DNA from: Acidovorax sp. GBBC 1281
GTDB taxonomy: Bacteria > Pseudomonadota > Gammaproteobacteria > Burkholderiales > Burkholderiaceae_C
Reading direction: 5' to 3'
Length of the DNA stretch: 64,000 nt
Assembly (NCBI RefSeq): GCF_028473645.1
Contig: NZ_CP097269.1
Span: 3,552,001 to 3,616,000, forward strand
In this document: piece after piece, positions 42,431 to 50,976 of the stretch
How the letters are laid out: each line of letters starts with the position of its first letter
How positions within the stretch are numbered: position 1 is the stretch's first letter
Translations under genes and position numbers: made by a program
The notes under the pieces: model-generated
What the model was told of the DNA's origin: nothing
Database searches by the model: none
Seen by the model: only the letters and a program-made list of their open reading frames with translations

Positions 42431-43162
42431 ATGAAACACTGGACCACCCGCATCGCGTTGGCCCTCGGGCTGTCGGCAGGCAGCGTGCTGCCGGTGTTTT
42501 CGCAGGATGCCCGCCTGCGGTCCTCTCCCGTGGTGCCCAACCGGGAGCAATCTGCCGCCACCGCGCTCAGCGAGGAGCAGCAGGCCCGCACCTGGGGTCT
42601 TGGCGTGGAGGACTGGGCGCGTTTTCGGGAGGTGATGCAAGGCCCGCTGGGCACCTACTCTCCGCACCTGGACCCCCTGTCGGCGCTCGGCATCGAGGCC
42701 CGCTCGGAAGAAGAGCGCCGCCGCTATGCCGAGTTGCAGGTCGAGGCGGAAGCGCGCCGCGTGGAGAAGATGCTGGTCTATCAGCGCGCCTACGATGCCG
42801 CCTGGCAGCGCCGGCATCCCGGGGCGCAGCGGGTCAGCCTGCCCGGTGCCAACACCCATCCCGGCACATCAGGCGCTGCGGCCCGCCTGGCGGTTTTCGT
42901 CAAGGGCGATTGCGCGCCCTGCTTGCCTCTGGTGCAGCAACTGCAATCGGCCGGGACGCCCTTCGACCTCTACATGGTGGGAAGCCGGGCCGAGGACGGC
43001 CGCATCCGCGAATGGGCCCGCCAGGCCCGCATCGATCCGGGCAAGGTCCGCTCCGGCACGATCACCCTCAATCACGATACGGGCCGCTGGCTGTCGCTGG
43101 GACTGCCGGGCGATCTGCCCGCCGTCGTGCGACAGGTGGACGGCCAATGGCAGCGCCAATGA
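42431..43162 (+). CDS. TIGR03759 family ICE protein
   Basis: 243 aa, ATG 42431. A signal peptide ends after VLPVFSQD. The conserved part is TALSEEQQARTWGLGVEDWA then RFREVMQGPLGTYSPHLDPL; a C-terminal thioredoxin-like region follows with FVKGDCAPCLPLVQQLQ, where CAPC is in CxxC position. It is probably a periplasmic T4SS assembly factor, perhaps with disulfide activity. ATGA-coupled to the transglycosylase. Confidence 0.9.
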   Translation: MKHWTTRIALALGLSAGSVLPVFSQDARLRSSPVVPNREQSAATALSEEQQARTWGLGVEDWARFREVMQGPLGTYSPHLDPLSALGIEARSEEERRRYAELQVEAEARRVEKMLVYQRAYDAAWQRRHPGAQRVSLPGANTHPGTSGAAARLAVFVKGDCAPCLPLVQQLQSAGTPFDLYMVGSRAEDGRIREWARQARIDPGKVRSGTITLNHDTGRWLSLGLPGDLPAVVRQVDGQWQRQ

Positions 43163-43761
43163 ACCGGCTCGCTACCATGGTGATCCTGCTCGCCAGTTGG
43201 GGGGCTGCCAGTGCTGCGGCGCAGGCGCAGGAGATGCCGCCTCCCGCCTACCAGATCGCCGCCCGGCGCGCCGACATTCCCTCCGCGGTCCTGTACGCGG
43301 TCGCGTTGCAGGAAAGCGGGTGGCAACGCGGCGGACGGGTGGTGCCCTGGCCCTGGACCCTGAACGTGGCGGGCGACGCCCGGCGGTTCCACAATCGCGG
43401 CGACGCCTGCGCCGGTCTTCAAAGGGCGCTGCGGGAGGTGCCGTCCACGCGCGTGGACGCGGGCCTGGGGCAGATCAACCTCGGCTACCAGAAGCACCGC
43501 TACGACCGGCCCTGCGATCTGCTCGACCCCTACCGCAATCTGGCGATCGCCGCCGAGATCCTGCGCGAGCAATACGACCCCGGCGAGGACTGGCTGATGG
43601 CGATGGGCCGCTATCACCGCCCGGCCGGTGGTGCGCCTGCCGCCCGCTACCGCCGAAGCGTCGGCCAGCACCTGGCGCGCGTCCTGGGTCCCTCCCAAGC
43701 CCAGGCGGCCCTGGCGGGCTGGCACCACGGCGCGCGATGGCAGGAAAGGACGCCCCGATGA
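43159..43761 (+). CDS. Lytic transglycosylase of the T4SS
   Basis: 200 aa, ATG 43159 (another ATG at 43147 is possible). A signal peptide (about 1-24, ending AAAQAQE) is followed by an SLT domain with the catalytic-type Glu in YAVALQESGWQ, GLGQINLGY (the GxGQI motif) and YRNLAIAAEILREQY. It cuts peptidoglycan locally to let the conjugation apparatus through. ATGA-coupled on both sides. Confidence 0.93.
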   Translation: MNRLATMVILLASWGAASAAAQAQEMPPPAYQIAARRADIPSAVLYAVALQESGWQRGGRVVPWPWTLNVAGDARRFHNRGDACAGLQRALREVPSTRVDAGLGQINLGYQKHRYDRPCDLLDPYRNLAIAAEILREQYDPGEDWLMAMGRYHRPAGGAPAARYRRSVGQHLARVLGPSQAQAALAGWHHGARWQERTPR

Positions 43762-44717
43762 TCCGCCGCCACGGCTCCCGCATCCAGCATCTGGTCAACG
43801 TGTCGGGTGGCAAGGACAGCACTGCCACCTACCTGCTGGCGCTCGAATCGGGCCGCGCGTTTCGCGCCGTGTTCGCCGACACGGGCAACGAGCATGAGTG
43901 GACCTACGCATTCATCCAGCAACTCGCTGCGCGCACGGGTGGCCCGGAAATCGAGATCGTGCGCGCCGACTTCACGGCGCAACTGGCACGGCACCGCGCG
44001 TTCGTGCTGCGGGAATGGCCCCGCATGGGCGTGGCCGATCACATCGTCCGGGAAGCCGCGGCATTGCATGAGCCCACCGGCATCCCGTTTCTCGACCTTT
44101 GCATCTCCAAAGGACGGTTTCCGAGCCGGATGGCGCAGTTCTGCACCTTCGAGCTGAAAGCGCAGCCCATCACTGTGCAGGTGGTGTTTCCCATGCTGCG
44201 CAACGGCCCGGTCCTGCAGTGGCTGGGCATCCGCGCACAGGAGAGCGCCCACCGGGCCCAGCAACCGCGCTGGAACCGCCATGAGACCGGATGCATGGTG
44301 TGGCGCCCGATTTTCCGTTGGTCGGTCGATGACGTGTGGGCGCTGCACCGCCGCCACGGGCTGGAGCCCAACCCGCTCTACGCCCACGGCATGGGTCGTG
44401 TGGGCTGCATGCCCTGCGTCAACTGCCGCAAGGGCGAGCTTCGATCCATTGCCGAGCGGTTTCCAGCACAAATCGACCGCATCGAGCGATGGGAGGCCAT
44501 CGTGGCCGCAGCGAACAAGCGCCGGGCCGCGACGTTTTTCCCCGCCGTGAAAGACCCCATGGACGTGGAGCGGCCCGGCACCTACGCCGGCATCCGCACC
44601 GTGGTGGAGTGGAGCCGCACCAGCCGTGGCGGTCGGCAGTACGACATGTTCTTCGATGACCAGGGCGGGGGCGGCTGCCAATCCGATCTGGCGCTTTGCG
44701 AGCGCAGCGACCCATGA
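43758..44717 (+). CDS. PAPS-reductase-like PP-loop protein embedded in the T4SS operon
   Basis: 319 aa, ATG 43758. The PP-loop ATP-pyrophosphatase motif SGGKDST is at residues 16-22, then ADTGNEHEWTYAFIQQL and an IRAQESAHRAQ motif. Cysteines occur in QFCTFELK (about residue 132) and in GCMPCVNCRKGE (about 217-226), which could bind iron-sulfur or zinc, as in phage/ICE PAPS-reductase-like and DndC-like proteins. It lacks the ECG-type C-terminal motif of true PAPS reductases. It is translationally coupled to the transglycosylase, so it is expressed with conjugation genes, though nothing links it mechanically to secretion. A role in DNA or tRNA sulfur modification or anti-defence is possible. 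Confidence 0.85.
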   Translation: MIRRHGSRIQHLVNVSGGKDSTATYLLALESGRAFRAVFADTGNEHEWTYAFIQQLAARTGGPEIEIVRADFTAQLARHRAFVLREWPRMGVADHIVREAAALHEPTGIPFLDLCISKGRFPSRMAQFCTFELKAQPITVQVVFPMLRNGPVLQWLGIRAQESAHRAQQPRWNRHETGCMVWRPIFRWSVDDVWALHRRHGLEPNPLYAHGMGRVGCMPCVNCRKGELRSIAERFPAQIDRIERWEAIVAAANKRRAATFFPAVKDPMDVERPGTYAGIRTVVEWSRTSRGGRQYDMFFDDQGGGGCQSDLALCERSDP

Positions 44718-44736
44718 ACGCGACTAGGAGCCTCCG

Positions 44737-45279
44737 ATGAAACACTCATACACCGCCCGGTCGGGACTGGCCTGTCTGTTGTGCTGCAGTCCGTGGACCG
44801 TCCTGGCCCAGTCCCCTTTGACCGTGGTGGAGGACCGGGGCGGCGCTTCGGCCCTGCCCTACTACGAAGCATTGAGCCCGCCGCCCAAGCAGCAGGCTTC
44901 GCCTTCACCATCCAGCGCGGCCGTGCCCGCCGCACCGGCCCGGCTGTTTTCCGAAGCCGACATGCTGCCGGTGCGTTCGCAGCGCCTGTCGCCGGGCACC
45001 GAGCCACGCCGTGTGATCCAGGCGCCGGGGCTCATGCCGATGTTCGTGATCGGCGACGACGACCGCTCGCGGGCCTGGCTGGCCGAACGCGGCGCAACCC
45101 TGCGCGAGATGAATGCGACGGGTCTGGTGGTCAACGTCGAATCGGCGTGGGCCCTGGCCGCTTTGCGTCGGGAGGCCCACGGTCTGACGCTTTCCCCCGC
45201 ATCCGGGGACGATCTTGCCGGGCGTCTCGGCCTGCGCCACTATCCCGTGCTGATCACCCCGACCGGCATCGAGCAGTGA
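44737..45279 (+). CDS. PFL_4695/TIGR03765 family ICE protein
   Basis: 180 aa, ATG 44737 with AGGAG. A signal peptide ends at VLAQS; a low-complexity linker is followed by the conserved part: MLPVRSQRLSPGTEPRRV, GLMPMFVIGDDDRSRAWLAE, RGATLREMNATGLVVNVES and YPVLITPTGIEQ. It is periplasmic and always encoded just before traD in this family. Function in transfer is unknown. Confidence 0.92.
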   Translation: MKHSYTARSGLACLLCCSPWTVLAQSPLTVVEDRGGASALPYYEALSPPPKQQASPSPSSAAVPAAPARLFSEADMLPVRSQRLSPGTEPRRVIQAPGLMPMFVIGDDDRSRAWLAERGATLREMNATGLVVNVESAWALAALRREAHGLTLSPASGDDLAGRLGLRHYPVLITPTGIEQ

Positions 45280-45289
45280 GGCCGTCGCC

Positions 45290-47461
45290 ATGGCCCAGCC
45301 CCATGCGGTGGAAGTCCTGCTCCGGCCCGCCGTGGAGCTCTACACCGTCGCGGTCTGCGCGGGAACCGCGCTGCTGTGCGCGATGGCCCCCTGGGCAATG
45401 GCCCTGAGCCCGCGGCTGGGCGCTGGTTCCGCGATGGCCTTTCTCGCCTTCGGGGCGATCCGCCTGCGCGACGCCCTGGCGATCCTGCGCTACCGCCGCA
45501 ACATCCGCCGCCTTCCCCGCTACGTCATGACCAGCCGTGCGGTTCCGGTGAGTTCGCAGCGGCTCTTCATCGGCCGGGGGTTTCGCTGGGACCAGCGGCA
45601 CACCCACCGCCTGATGCAGACCTATAGGCCGGAGTTTCGCCGCTACGTCGAGCCCACGGCCCTGTACCGCCTGGGCCGGCGTGTGGAGGCGCGCCTGGAA
45701 TTCGCGCCGTTTCCGCTGTCGGCCATCGGACGCCTGACCGCATGGGATCACCCGCTCAATCCCGCGCGCCCGTTGCCGCCCGTGGGCGGCATGCCGCGCT
45801 TGCACGGGATCGAGCCGCAGGAAACCGACGTGACCCTGCCCCTGGGTGAACGGGTCGGCCATTCGCTGGTGCTGGGCACCACGCGGGTCGGCAAGACGCG
45901 CCTGGCCGAACTGTTCATCACGCAGGACATTCGCCGGCGCAATGCCCACGGAGATTTCGAGGTCGTCATCGTCTTCGATCCCAAGGGCGATGCCGATCTG
46001 CTCAAGCGCATGTATGTCGAGGCCCAACGCGCAGGCCGCGAGGCCGAGTTCTATGTGTTCCATCTCGGCTGGCCCGACATCAGCGCGCGCTATAACGCCG
46101 TGGGCCGCTTCGGGCGGATCTCGGAGGTGGCGACCCGCATCGCCGGGCAGTTGTCCGGCGAGGGCAACAGCGCTGCCTTCCGCGAATTCGCCTGGCGGTT
46201 CGTCAACATCATCGCGCGTGCGCTGGTGGAGTTGGGCCAGCGCCCCGACTACCTGCTGATCCAGCGGCATGTCGTGAACATCGATGCGCTGTTCATCGAG
46301 TATGCCCAGCACTACTTCGCCCGGAACGAGCCGAAGGCCTGGGAAATCATCGTCCAGCTCGAAGCGAAGTTGAACGAGAAGAACATCCCGCGCAACATGA
46401 TCGGTCGGGAAAAACGTGTCGTGGCGCTGGAGCAGTACCTGTCCCAGGTGCGGACCTACGACCCGGTACTCGACGGCCTGCGCAGCGCCGTGCGCTACGA
46501 CCGCACGTATTTCGACAAGATCGTGGCCAGCCTGCTGCCGCTGCTGGAAAAACTCACCACCGGCAAGATCGCGCAGTTGCTGGCACCCGACTATTCGGAC
46601 CTGGCCGACCCGCGGCCGATCTTCGACTGGATGCAGATCATCCGCAAGCGCGCCGTGGTCTATGTGGGCCTGGATGCACTGTCCGATGCGGAGGTCGCCG
46701 CCGCCGTCGGCAATTCGATGTTCTCCGACCTGGTGTCGGTCGCAGGGCATCTGTACAAGTTCGGCGTGGACGATGGACTGCCCGGTGCATCCGCGAACGC
46801 GAAGATTCCGATCAACGTGCATGCGGACGAGTTCAACGAACTCATGGGCGACGAGTTCATCCCGATGGTCAACAAGGGTGGTGGTGCGGGCATCCAGGTC
46901 ACCGCCTACACGCAGACGCTCTCCGACATCGAGGCACGCATCGGCAACAGTGCCAAGGCCGGCCAGGTGGTGGGCAACTTCAACAACCTGTTCATGCTGC
47001 GGGTGCGCGAGACGGCCACCGCCGAACTGCTCACGAAGCAGTTGCCCAAGGTGGAGGTTTACGCCACGTCCGTCATGAGCGGTGCCACGGACAGCTCAGA
47101 CATCCATGGCAAGACGGCGTTCACCAGCAACACGCAGGACCGTATCACCACCTCCAGCGTGCCGCTGATCGAGCCGGCGCATGTGGTCGGCCTCCCGAAG
47201 GGCCAGGCTTTTGCGTTGCTGGAAGGTGGCAATCTCTGGAAGATCCGCATGCCGTTGCCAGCGCCCGATCCCGACGAAGCGATGCCCAAGGACCTCCAGC
47301 AACTGGCCGGATACATGCGCCAGCACTACGTGGAGGCCGGCGACTGGTGGGAACACCAGGGATTTGCAGGATTGCAGGACACGCCCCTGCCCGCCGATCT
47401 GCTGGACGGCTTTCGCCACATGGCCGCGGACGAGGCACAAGAGAGCGTGGCGGCACCATGA
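45290..47461 (+). CDS. traD: TraD-type conjugative coupling protein (TIGR03743)
   Basis: 723 aa, ATG 45290. Two N-terminal membrane helices (about 15-55), an ATPase domain with Walker A GTTRVGKTRL (about 196-205) and Walker B VVIVFDPKGDADL, and the later NVHADEFNELMGDEF and NLFMLRVRETATAELL motifs. It is the VirD4-like receptor that brings the relaxosome to the T4SS. Since no relaxase gene lies in the window, it would need one encoded elsewhere to function. ATGA-coupled to the next gene. Confidence 0.95.
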   Translation: MAQPHAVEVLLRPAVELYTVAVCAGTALLCAMAPWAMALSPRLGAGSAMAFLAFGAIRLRDALAILRYRRNIRRLPRYVMTSRAVPVSSQRLFIGRGFRWDQRHTHRLMQTYRPEFRRYVEPTALYRLGRRVEARLEFAPFPLSAIGRLTAWDHPLNPARPLPPVGGMPRLHGIEPQETDVTLPLGERVGHSLVLGTTRVGKTRLAELFITQDIRRRNAHGDFEVVIVFDPKGDADLLKRMYVEAQRAGREAEFYVFHLGWPDISARYNAVGRFGRISEVATRIAGQLSGEGNSAAFREFAWRFVNIIARALVELGQRPDYLLIQRHVVNIDALFIEYAQHYFARNEPKAWEIIVQLEAKLNEKNIPRNMIGREKRVVALEQYLSQVRTYDPVLDGLRSAVRYDRTYFDKIVASLLPLLEKLTTGKIAQLLAPDYSDLADPRPIFDWMQIIRKRAVVYVGLDALSDAEVAAAVGNSMFSDLVSVAGHLYKFGVDDGLPGASANAKIPINVHADEFNELMGDEFIPMVNKGGGAGIQVTAYTQTLSDIEARIGNSAKAGQVVGNFNNLFMLRVRETATAELLTKQLPKVEVYATSVMSGATDSSDIHGKTAFTSNTQDRITTSSVPLIEPAHVVGLPKGQAFALLEGGNLWKIRMPLPAPDPDEAMPKDLQQLAGYMRQHYVEAGDWWEHQGFAGLQDTPLPADLLDGFRHMAADEAQESVAAP

Positions 47462-48207
47462 GCGATCCGGCCGCGACCGCCCGGCGCCAGCAGGACCAGC
47501 AGCAAGGATTGGTCGCCCAGATCATCACGCTGCCGTTTCGCTTCGTCGGGGTCCTCTGCGGCTCGCTGCTGCTGTGCATCGCCATCGAATGCGTCGGCAT
47601 GCACCTGTTCTGGCCGGAAGAAGGCTGGCGGCACGCATCGAACATGCTGAACGACGAACTGGCCCAGTTGTCGGGGCATTTCACGCGCAGCGCGCTGGTG
47701 GAGGAACCGGGACGCACGGGCCGATGGCTGGTCGAGCAGGGCTACGAATGGACCTTCGTGCGAAGCGGTCTGGTGGACTGGATGCGCGATGCGTCGGCGC
47801 AGGCCAGCGCGCCCAGCCGCGGCAGCCATCGGGATTTCCGCTTCTACATCAGCCAGGTGTATGTCTGGACGGAGCGCTATTTGATTGCCAGCGGTTTCAT
47901 GCTGCTGGTGTTCATCGTTCGACTGCTCGTCCTGGTGCTCAGCCTGCCGCTCTTTCTGATGGCGGCCTTCGTCGGGCTGGTGGATGGCTTGGTGCGCCGC
48001 GATATCCGGCGCTTCGGTGCAGGCCGGGAGTCCGGTTTTGTCTATCACCGGGCGAAGGCTGCGGTGATGCCGCTCGCCGTATGGCCATGGGTGGTCTATC
48101 TGGCCTTGCCCGTGAGCGTCAGCCCGCTGCTGATCCTGCTGCCCAGCGCGATGCTGTTGGGATTGGCGGTAAACATCGCGGTGGGCAGCTTCAAGAAATA
48201 TCTATAG
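47458..48207 (+). CDS. TIGR03747 (DUF4400) ICE membrane protein
   Basis: 249 aa from ATG 47458, overlapping the traD stop. There are four probable membrane segments (about 25-50, 145-175, 200-220, 222-240). Family pattern: QIITLPFRFVGVLCGSLLLC, FYISQVYVWTERYLIASGFM, GLVDGLVRRDIRRFGAGRES and ALPVSVSPLLILLPSAMLLG. It is an inner-membrane T4SS component encoded after traD. The defence cassette was inserted immediately downstream; ATAGCT/AGCTAT (about 48207-48223) forms a small hairpin at the junction. Confidence 0.92.
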   Translation: MSDPAATARRQQDQQQGLVAQIITLPFRFVGVLCGSLLLCIAIECVGMHLFWPEEGWRHASNMLNDELAQLSGHFTRSALVEEPGRTGRWLVEQGYEWTFVRSGLVDWMRDASAQASAPSRGSHRDFRFYISQVYVWTERYLIASGFMLLVFIVRLLVLVLSLPLFLMAAFVGLVDGLVRRDIRRFGAGRESGFVYHRAKAAVMPLAVWPWVVYLALPVSVSPLLILLPSAMLLGLAVNIAVGSFKKYL

Positions 48208-48255
48208 ATAGCTGCGTAGCTATAACCGCACCGATCTGTTAAGCGATACGCACCG

Positions 48256-48699
48256 TCAGGAAAAATACGGACGCAATCTAACGGCTATTTCTTCTGTCGC
48301 AGTCAATGGTAATTCAGGAACCTTCCCCCAATCTGTTCCACCCTCTTCAAGGGTACCAGCTACGTGAAAATGCACATGCCCGATGGATTGGCTGGCTGAG
48401 GTGCCATTATTCTGCCAGACGGAGATTCCGGACGGCTTGTATTCCTTTTCAATAGCCTTGGCGACGTCACGCACGCCAATGGACAACCTTGCCGCCTCCT
48501 GATCCGAAATATCCAACAAAGTCTCAACATGCCGGGTTGGAATCACCAAGAGGTGAGGCTCTCCCCGTTGTTCTCTTGTGACCATAATGGCGATGTCTGC
48601 GTCCCTAAACACAAACGTGAAAGGTCTTTTTTCATTCAGATAGTCGCAAAACGCGCAAGATTTTTGCTCTGGCGTAACGATACTATTTTGCTTTTTCAC
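48256..48699 (-). CDS. HIT-family (histidine triad) hydrolase in the Thoeris-like operon
   Basis: 147 aa, GTG start at 48699 overlapping the upstream stop by 4 bp (GTGA), so it is translationally coupled to the ThsA-like gene. The catalytic triad IGHVHFHVAG (His108, His110, His112) is intact, and CAFC (Cys15, Cys18) can bind zinc as in many bacterial HIT proteins. HIT enzymes hydrolyse nucleotide phosphoramidates and dinucleotides such as AMP-amino-acid or ApnA compounds. Beside a TIR/macro pair, a role in trimming or removing the nucleotide signal is an attractive inference. HIT genes are not a described core part of Thoeris as far as I know. Confidence 0.88.
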   Translation of the reverse strand: MKKQNSIVTPEQKSCAFCDYLNEKRPFTFVFRDADIAIMVTREQRGEPHLLVIPTRHVETLLDISDQEAARLSIGVRDVAKAIEKEYKPSGISVWQNNGTSASQSIGHVHFHVAGTLEEGGTDWGKVPELPLTATEEIAVRLRPYFS

Positions 48700-49550
48700 G
48701 ATGGCCTCAACGAAGACAGGAAAGACTGCAGTTCCATTCGGTCGAGCCGATCATAGTCGGCCGGTTGCACCACAATTCGCAACTCATCGGACACCTTATG
48801 TTTGCGCGACGCAAACATGAAAGACAAAGCGATTATTCGTATTGCATCCTGAGCGGGCAACAGGGAGGACATTCTTGCTTGACCACCACCAATAACGGGC
48901 ACCGATATAGAAGAATGATTGCCATGGACTGATTGTGCAGTCCAAAGCGAAGACAAGCTTTTCCATACGGCATCAACCGTTCCGAACGCCTCATTGCGTT
49001 TATTCATTTCGCAATAAGCCACAAAAAATACCAGGCGTGGATCATGGCGAACTACCGCTACCGTACCCAATTCGTACCTTTTGGTTTTTCCTTCTTTTTC
49101 TATTTCTCCCACCGGCGTCTCGCCGATCAAGGCTTCGTCAAGGAGTCTGTCGATCTGCTTCGTATCGCCGCCGTACAAGCTGCTGATAGTCTGACCCAGC
49201 AGGCTGTTTCGCGATATTATCTTTGGAGTTTCCGTATCGAACGTATCGCAAACTCCCACGACAAGATGCCCGTCCTGCTTGAGAATATCGCCTTTGATGA
49301 TTTTTATTTTTGTCTTTGGAGCACTAAATTCCATTTCGATTGGACGAGGCCAGGACTTAAACACCCCAGAAATAACAGAAACGGCTGCAATGATGGCAAG
49401 AGGCCCTCTTCCCCGAAAAACCGAAGCAAGAGAAGGATCGATTATCAACAAAAACTGCATTACCGCCGACAGGAACCCACCAAATGCCAGGGAGTATAGA
49501 AGCAGATATCGCCAAAAGCGTAGGGTTTTAAGATCGGAAATTATATTCAC
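48696..49550 (-). CDS. thsA: ThsA-like effector: two TM helices plus macro-like domain (DUF6430)
   Basis: 284 aa, GTG start at 49550 directly after the TIR gene's TAA. Two membrane helices (about 13-37 and 49-66) are followed by a macro-type domain (about 79-280): KIKIIKGDILKQDGHLVVGV, DTFDTETPKIISRNSLLGQT, ISSLYGGDTKQIDRLLDEAL, YELGTVAVVRHDPRLVFFVA and SVPVIGGGQARM. This is the ThsA_Macro/DUF6430 architecture of type II Thoeris effectors, where the macro domain senses a TIR-made nucleotide and the membrane part depolarises or lyses the infected cell. Base composition is AT-richer than the flanking T4SS genes. Confidence 0.86.
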   Translation of the reverse strand: MNIISDLKTLRFWRYLLLYSLAFGGFLSAVMQFLLIIDPSLASVFRGRGPLAIIAAVSVISGVFKSWPRPIEMEFSAPKTKIKIIKGDILKQDGHLVVGVCDTFDTETPKIISRNSLLGQTISSLYGGDTKQIDRLLDEALIGETPVGEIEKEGKTKRYELGTVAVVRHDPRLVFFVAYCEMNKRNEAFGTVDAVWKSLSSLWTAQSVHGNHSSISVPVIGGGQARMSSLLPAQDAIRIIALSFMFASRKHKVSDELRIVVQPADYDRLDRMELQSFLSSLRPS

Positions 49551-50060
49551 TTAAATCCCCAGCTTGCTGTATATCTCTTTTTCGTAAAAGTGAGGCCCCT
49601 TTTTTGCAGAGGCAGCAAATGCGACAGCATAGTTATCCAAAGCAAATTTTATGATGGCAGGCTGCAACGACACCGACAACGTGTAGTAGCTGGCATCCAG
49701 TAGTGGCGCAGGAATAAATCCCCTATCTATCGTTCGATCACCGTCTTTATTCGCAACTACGATCGGGAGATTGAACTCCATGATTACTTCAATTTCGTGC
49801 GCCAAAAATGAGTACCCGTCGCCGCCTTTTCTTTTGGCATCAGCGCTCCCGATCAAAACAATTTGCTTGGCATTCTTCAGTCTTTCACGAAGATTTTTTT
49901 TGATCGTTTCTCGCGAACTGGTGTCGCGCGAAATAAAAAGATCATGGGCATCGTAAAAATCAAAATCTATTTTCTCGTTTTCCCGCCAAGCCTCCATCAA
50001 TCGATAGAGATGGATATCCTCGCTAGCGAAAGCAACGTAAGTTTTATTCCTATAACTCAT
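49551..50060 (-). CDS. thsB: ThsB-like TIR-domain (MTH538-type) signal synthase
   Basis: 169 aa, ATG 50060 with a GGGGGG site. The TIR-like fold shows the N-terminal strand TYVAFASEDIHLYRLMEAW, FDFYDAHDLFISRD (BB-loop region), IKKNLRERLKNAKQIVLIGS, and the catalytic-type Glu89 in SFLAHEIEVIMEFNLPIVV. This matches the MTH538/DUF1863 group that includes ThsB, which makes an ADP-ribose-derived signal from NAD+ on phage sensing. It heads the operon thsB-thsA-HIT. A TATTAT-like -10 lies in the AT-rich upstream region (50061-50100). Confidence 0.86.
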   Translation of the reverse strand: MSYRNKTYVAFASEDIHLYRLMEAWRENEKIDFDFYDAHDLFISRDTSSRETIKKNLRERLKNAKQIVLIGSADAKRKGGDGYSFLAHEIEVIMEFNLPIVVANKDGDRTIDRGFIPAPLLDASYYTLSVSLQPAIIKFALDNYAVAFAASAKKGPHFYEKEIYSKLGI

Positions 50061-50366
50061 ATACCCCCCATAATATTTAGTCGTTACATCGAATTAGACT
50101 CGCAGCCTACGCGAGTCGAGCAACGTCGATATTAAGCCATTACTTGTAACATCAGCAACTGCTTTGTGGGCCATGACGCAGCGGGCAGGTCACTCTGACT
50201 TGGCAGCAGCGTCGGCAAAGAGGAAACGACGCCCATGAGAATCGACAACAGAAGCATGACTACGTTGCCGCTCCACAAAGTGGTGACAACACATTCCCGA
50301 TAGATCGCGGACTTTTCCCCCACCACGCCGCAGCATCCAGCCATTCGCATCAGACGGGATGGCACG
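50061..50366. other. Junction between defence cassette and resumed T4SS operon
   Basis: No gene supported. The first 60 bp are AT-rich and should hold the promoter for the minus-strand defence operon. From about 50130 the composition returns to that of the ICE. Short minus-strand frames exist here but have no ribosome-binding site or recognisable product. A promoter for the plus-strand genes from 50367 is expected since the cassette splits the operon. Confidence 0.45.
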
Positions 50367-50729
50367 ATGGATCGAACCCACAGATCGACGCTGGCATGGC
50401 GACCCGCTTTCGCGGCGGTCCTGTTCGCCAGCCTGGTGCCCACGGCACACCAAGCCGCCGCAACCGATGACGCGGAGATCGAACGCGAGCGCCTCGCCGC
50501 CATCGTTCGCCAGTTGGACCTGATCGATCGCCTCGTCGGTCAATCCGCCACCGCCGCGCCCGACGTTCCTGCCCGATACCACTTCGACTACCCGCGCCTG
50601 AATGCCGATCTGCAGCGCGTGCGCGCCGGCATCCGCGATTACCTCAGCCCGCAGCGGGCCCAGCCGCGCGACCCGGCCGCGCTCTCCGGCGACTACCGCC
50701 AGGACGCCGGGCAGGAGCGCGAGCGATGA
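50367..50729 (+). CDS. RAQPRD family ICE protein (TIGR01690)
   Basis: 120 aa, ATG 50367. A signal peptide (about 1-30, TAHQAAATDD) is followed by helices with AEIERERLAAIVRQLDLIDR and LVGQSATAAP, then the eponymous RAQPRD motif near the C-terminus (LSPQRAQPRDPAALSGDY). It is periplasmic, of unknown function, and a diagnostic member of ICEclc/SXT-like T4SS clusters. It overlaps the next start (ATGA). Confidence 0.93.
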   Translation: MDRTHRSTLAWRPAFAAVLFASLVPTAHQAAATDDAEIERERLAAIVRQLDLIDRLVGQSATAAPDVPARYHFDYPRLNADLQRVRAGIRDYLSPQRAQPRDPAALSGDYRQDAGQERER

Positions 50730-50959
50730 CGGCCCAGCAACTGTCCGCATTCCAGGCCAATGGCGGCTTCGACGCCTCCGCATCCCTCGGCCTGCTGGTC
50801 GGGGCCGTGTTCGCCATCCTGCTGCTGTGGGGCGTGTGGGCATTGCGCACGGCCTATGTCGGTTGGTCGGAGCAACGAATTTCCCAGCGTCAGTTCCTCG
50901 GTGTCGCGATGCGTTTCGTCGCGATGTACCTCGTGCTGACTTTCTTCCTTCTCTCTTGA
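50726..50959 (+). CDS. TIGR03758 (DUF3262) T4SS membrane protein
   Basis: 77 aa, ATG 50726. Two hydrophobic helices (about 20-42 and 58-76), with FQANGGFDASASLGLLVGAV and ISQRQFLGVAMRFVAMYLVL. The size and location match DUF3262 proteins, small inner-membrane parts of the conjugation pore, perhaps VirB2/VirB3-like. Confidence 0.92.
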   Translation: MTAQQLSAFQANGGFDASASLGLLVGAVFAILLLWGVWALRTAYVGWSEQRISQRQFLGVAMRFVAMYLVLTFFLLS

Positions 50960-50976
50960 CGCAAAGGCAGGACACC

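Noticed and set aside
50132..50503. Minus-strand 123-codon frame with a hydrophobic C-terminus next to the Thoeris cassette
   Set aside because: It overlaps the start of the RAQPRD gene, has no ribosome-binding site or recognisable domain, and spans a likely promoter region.
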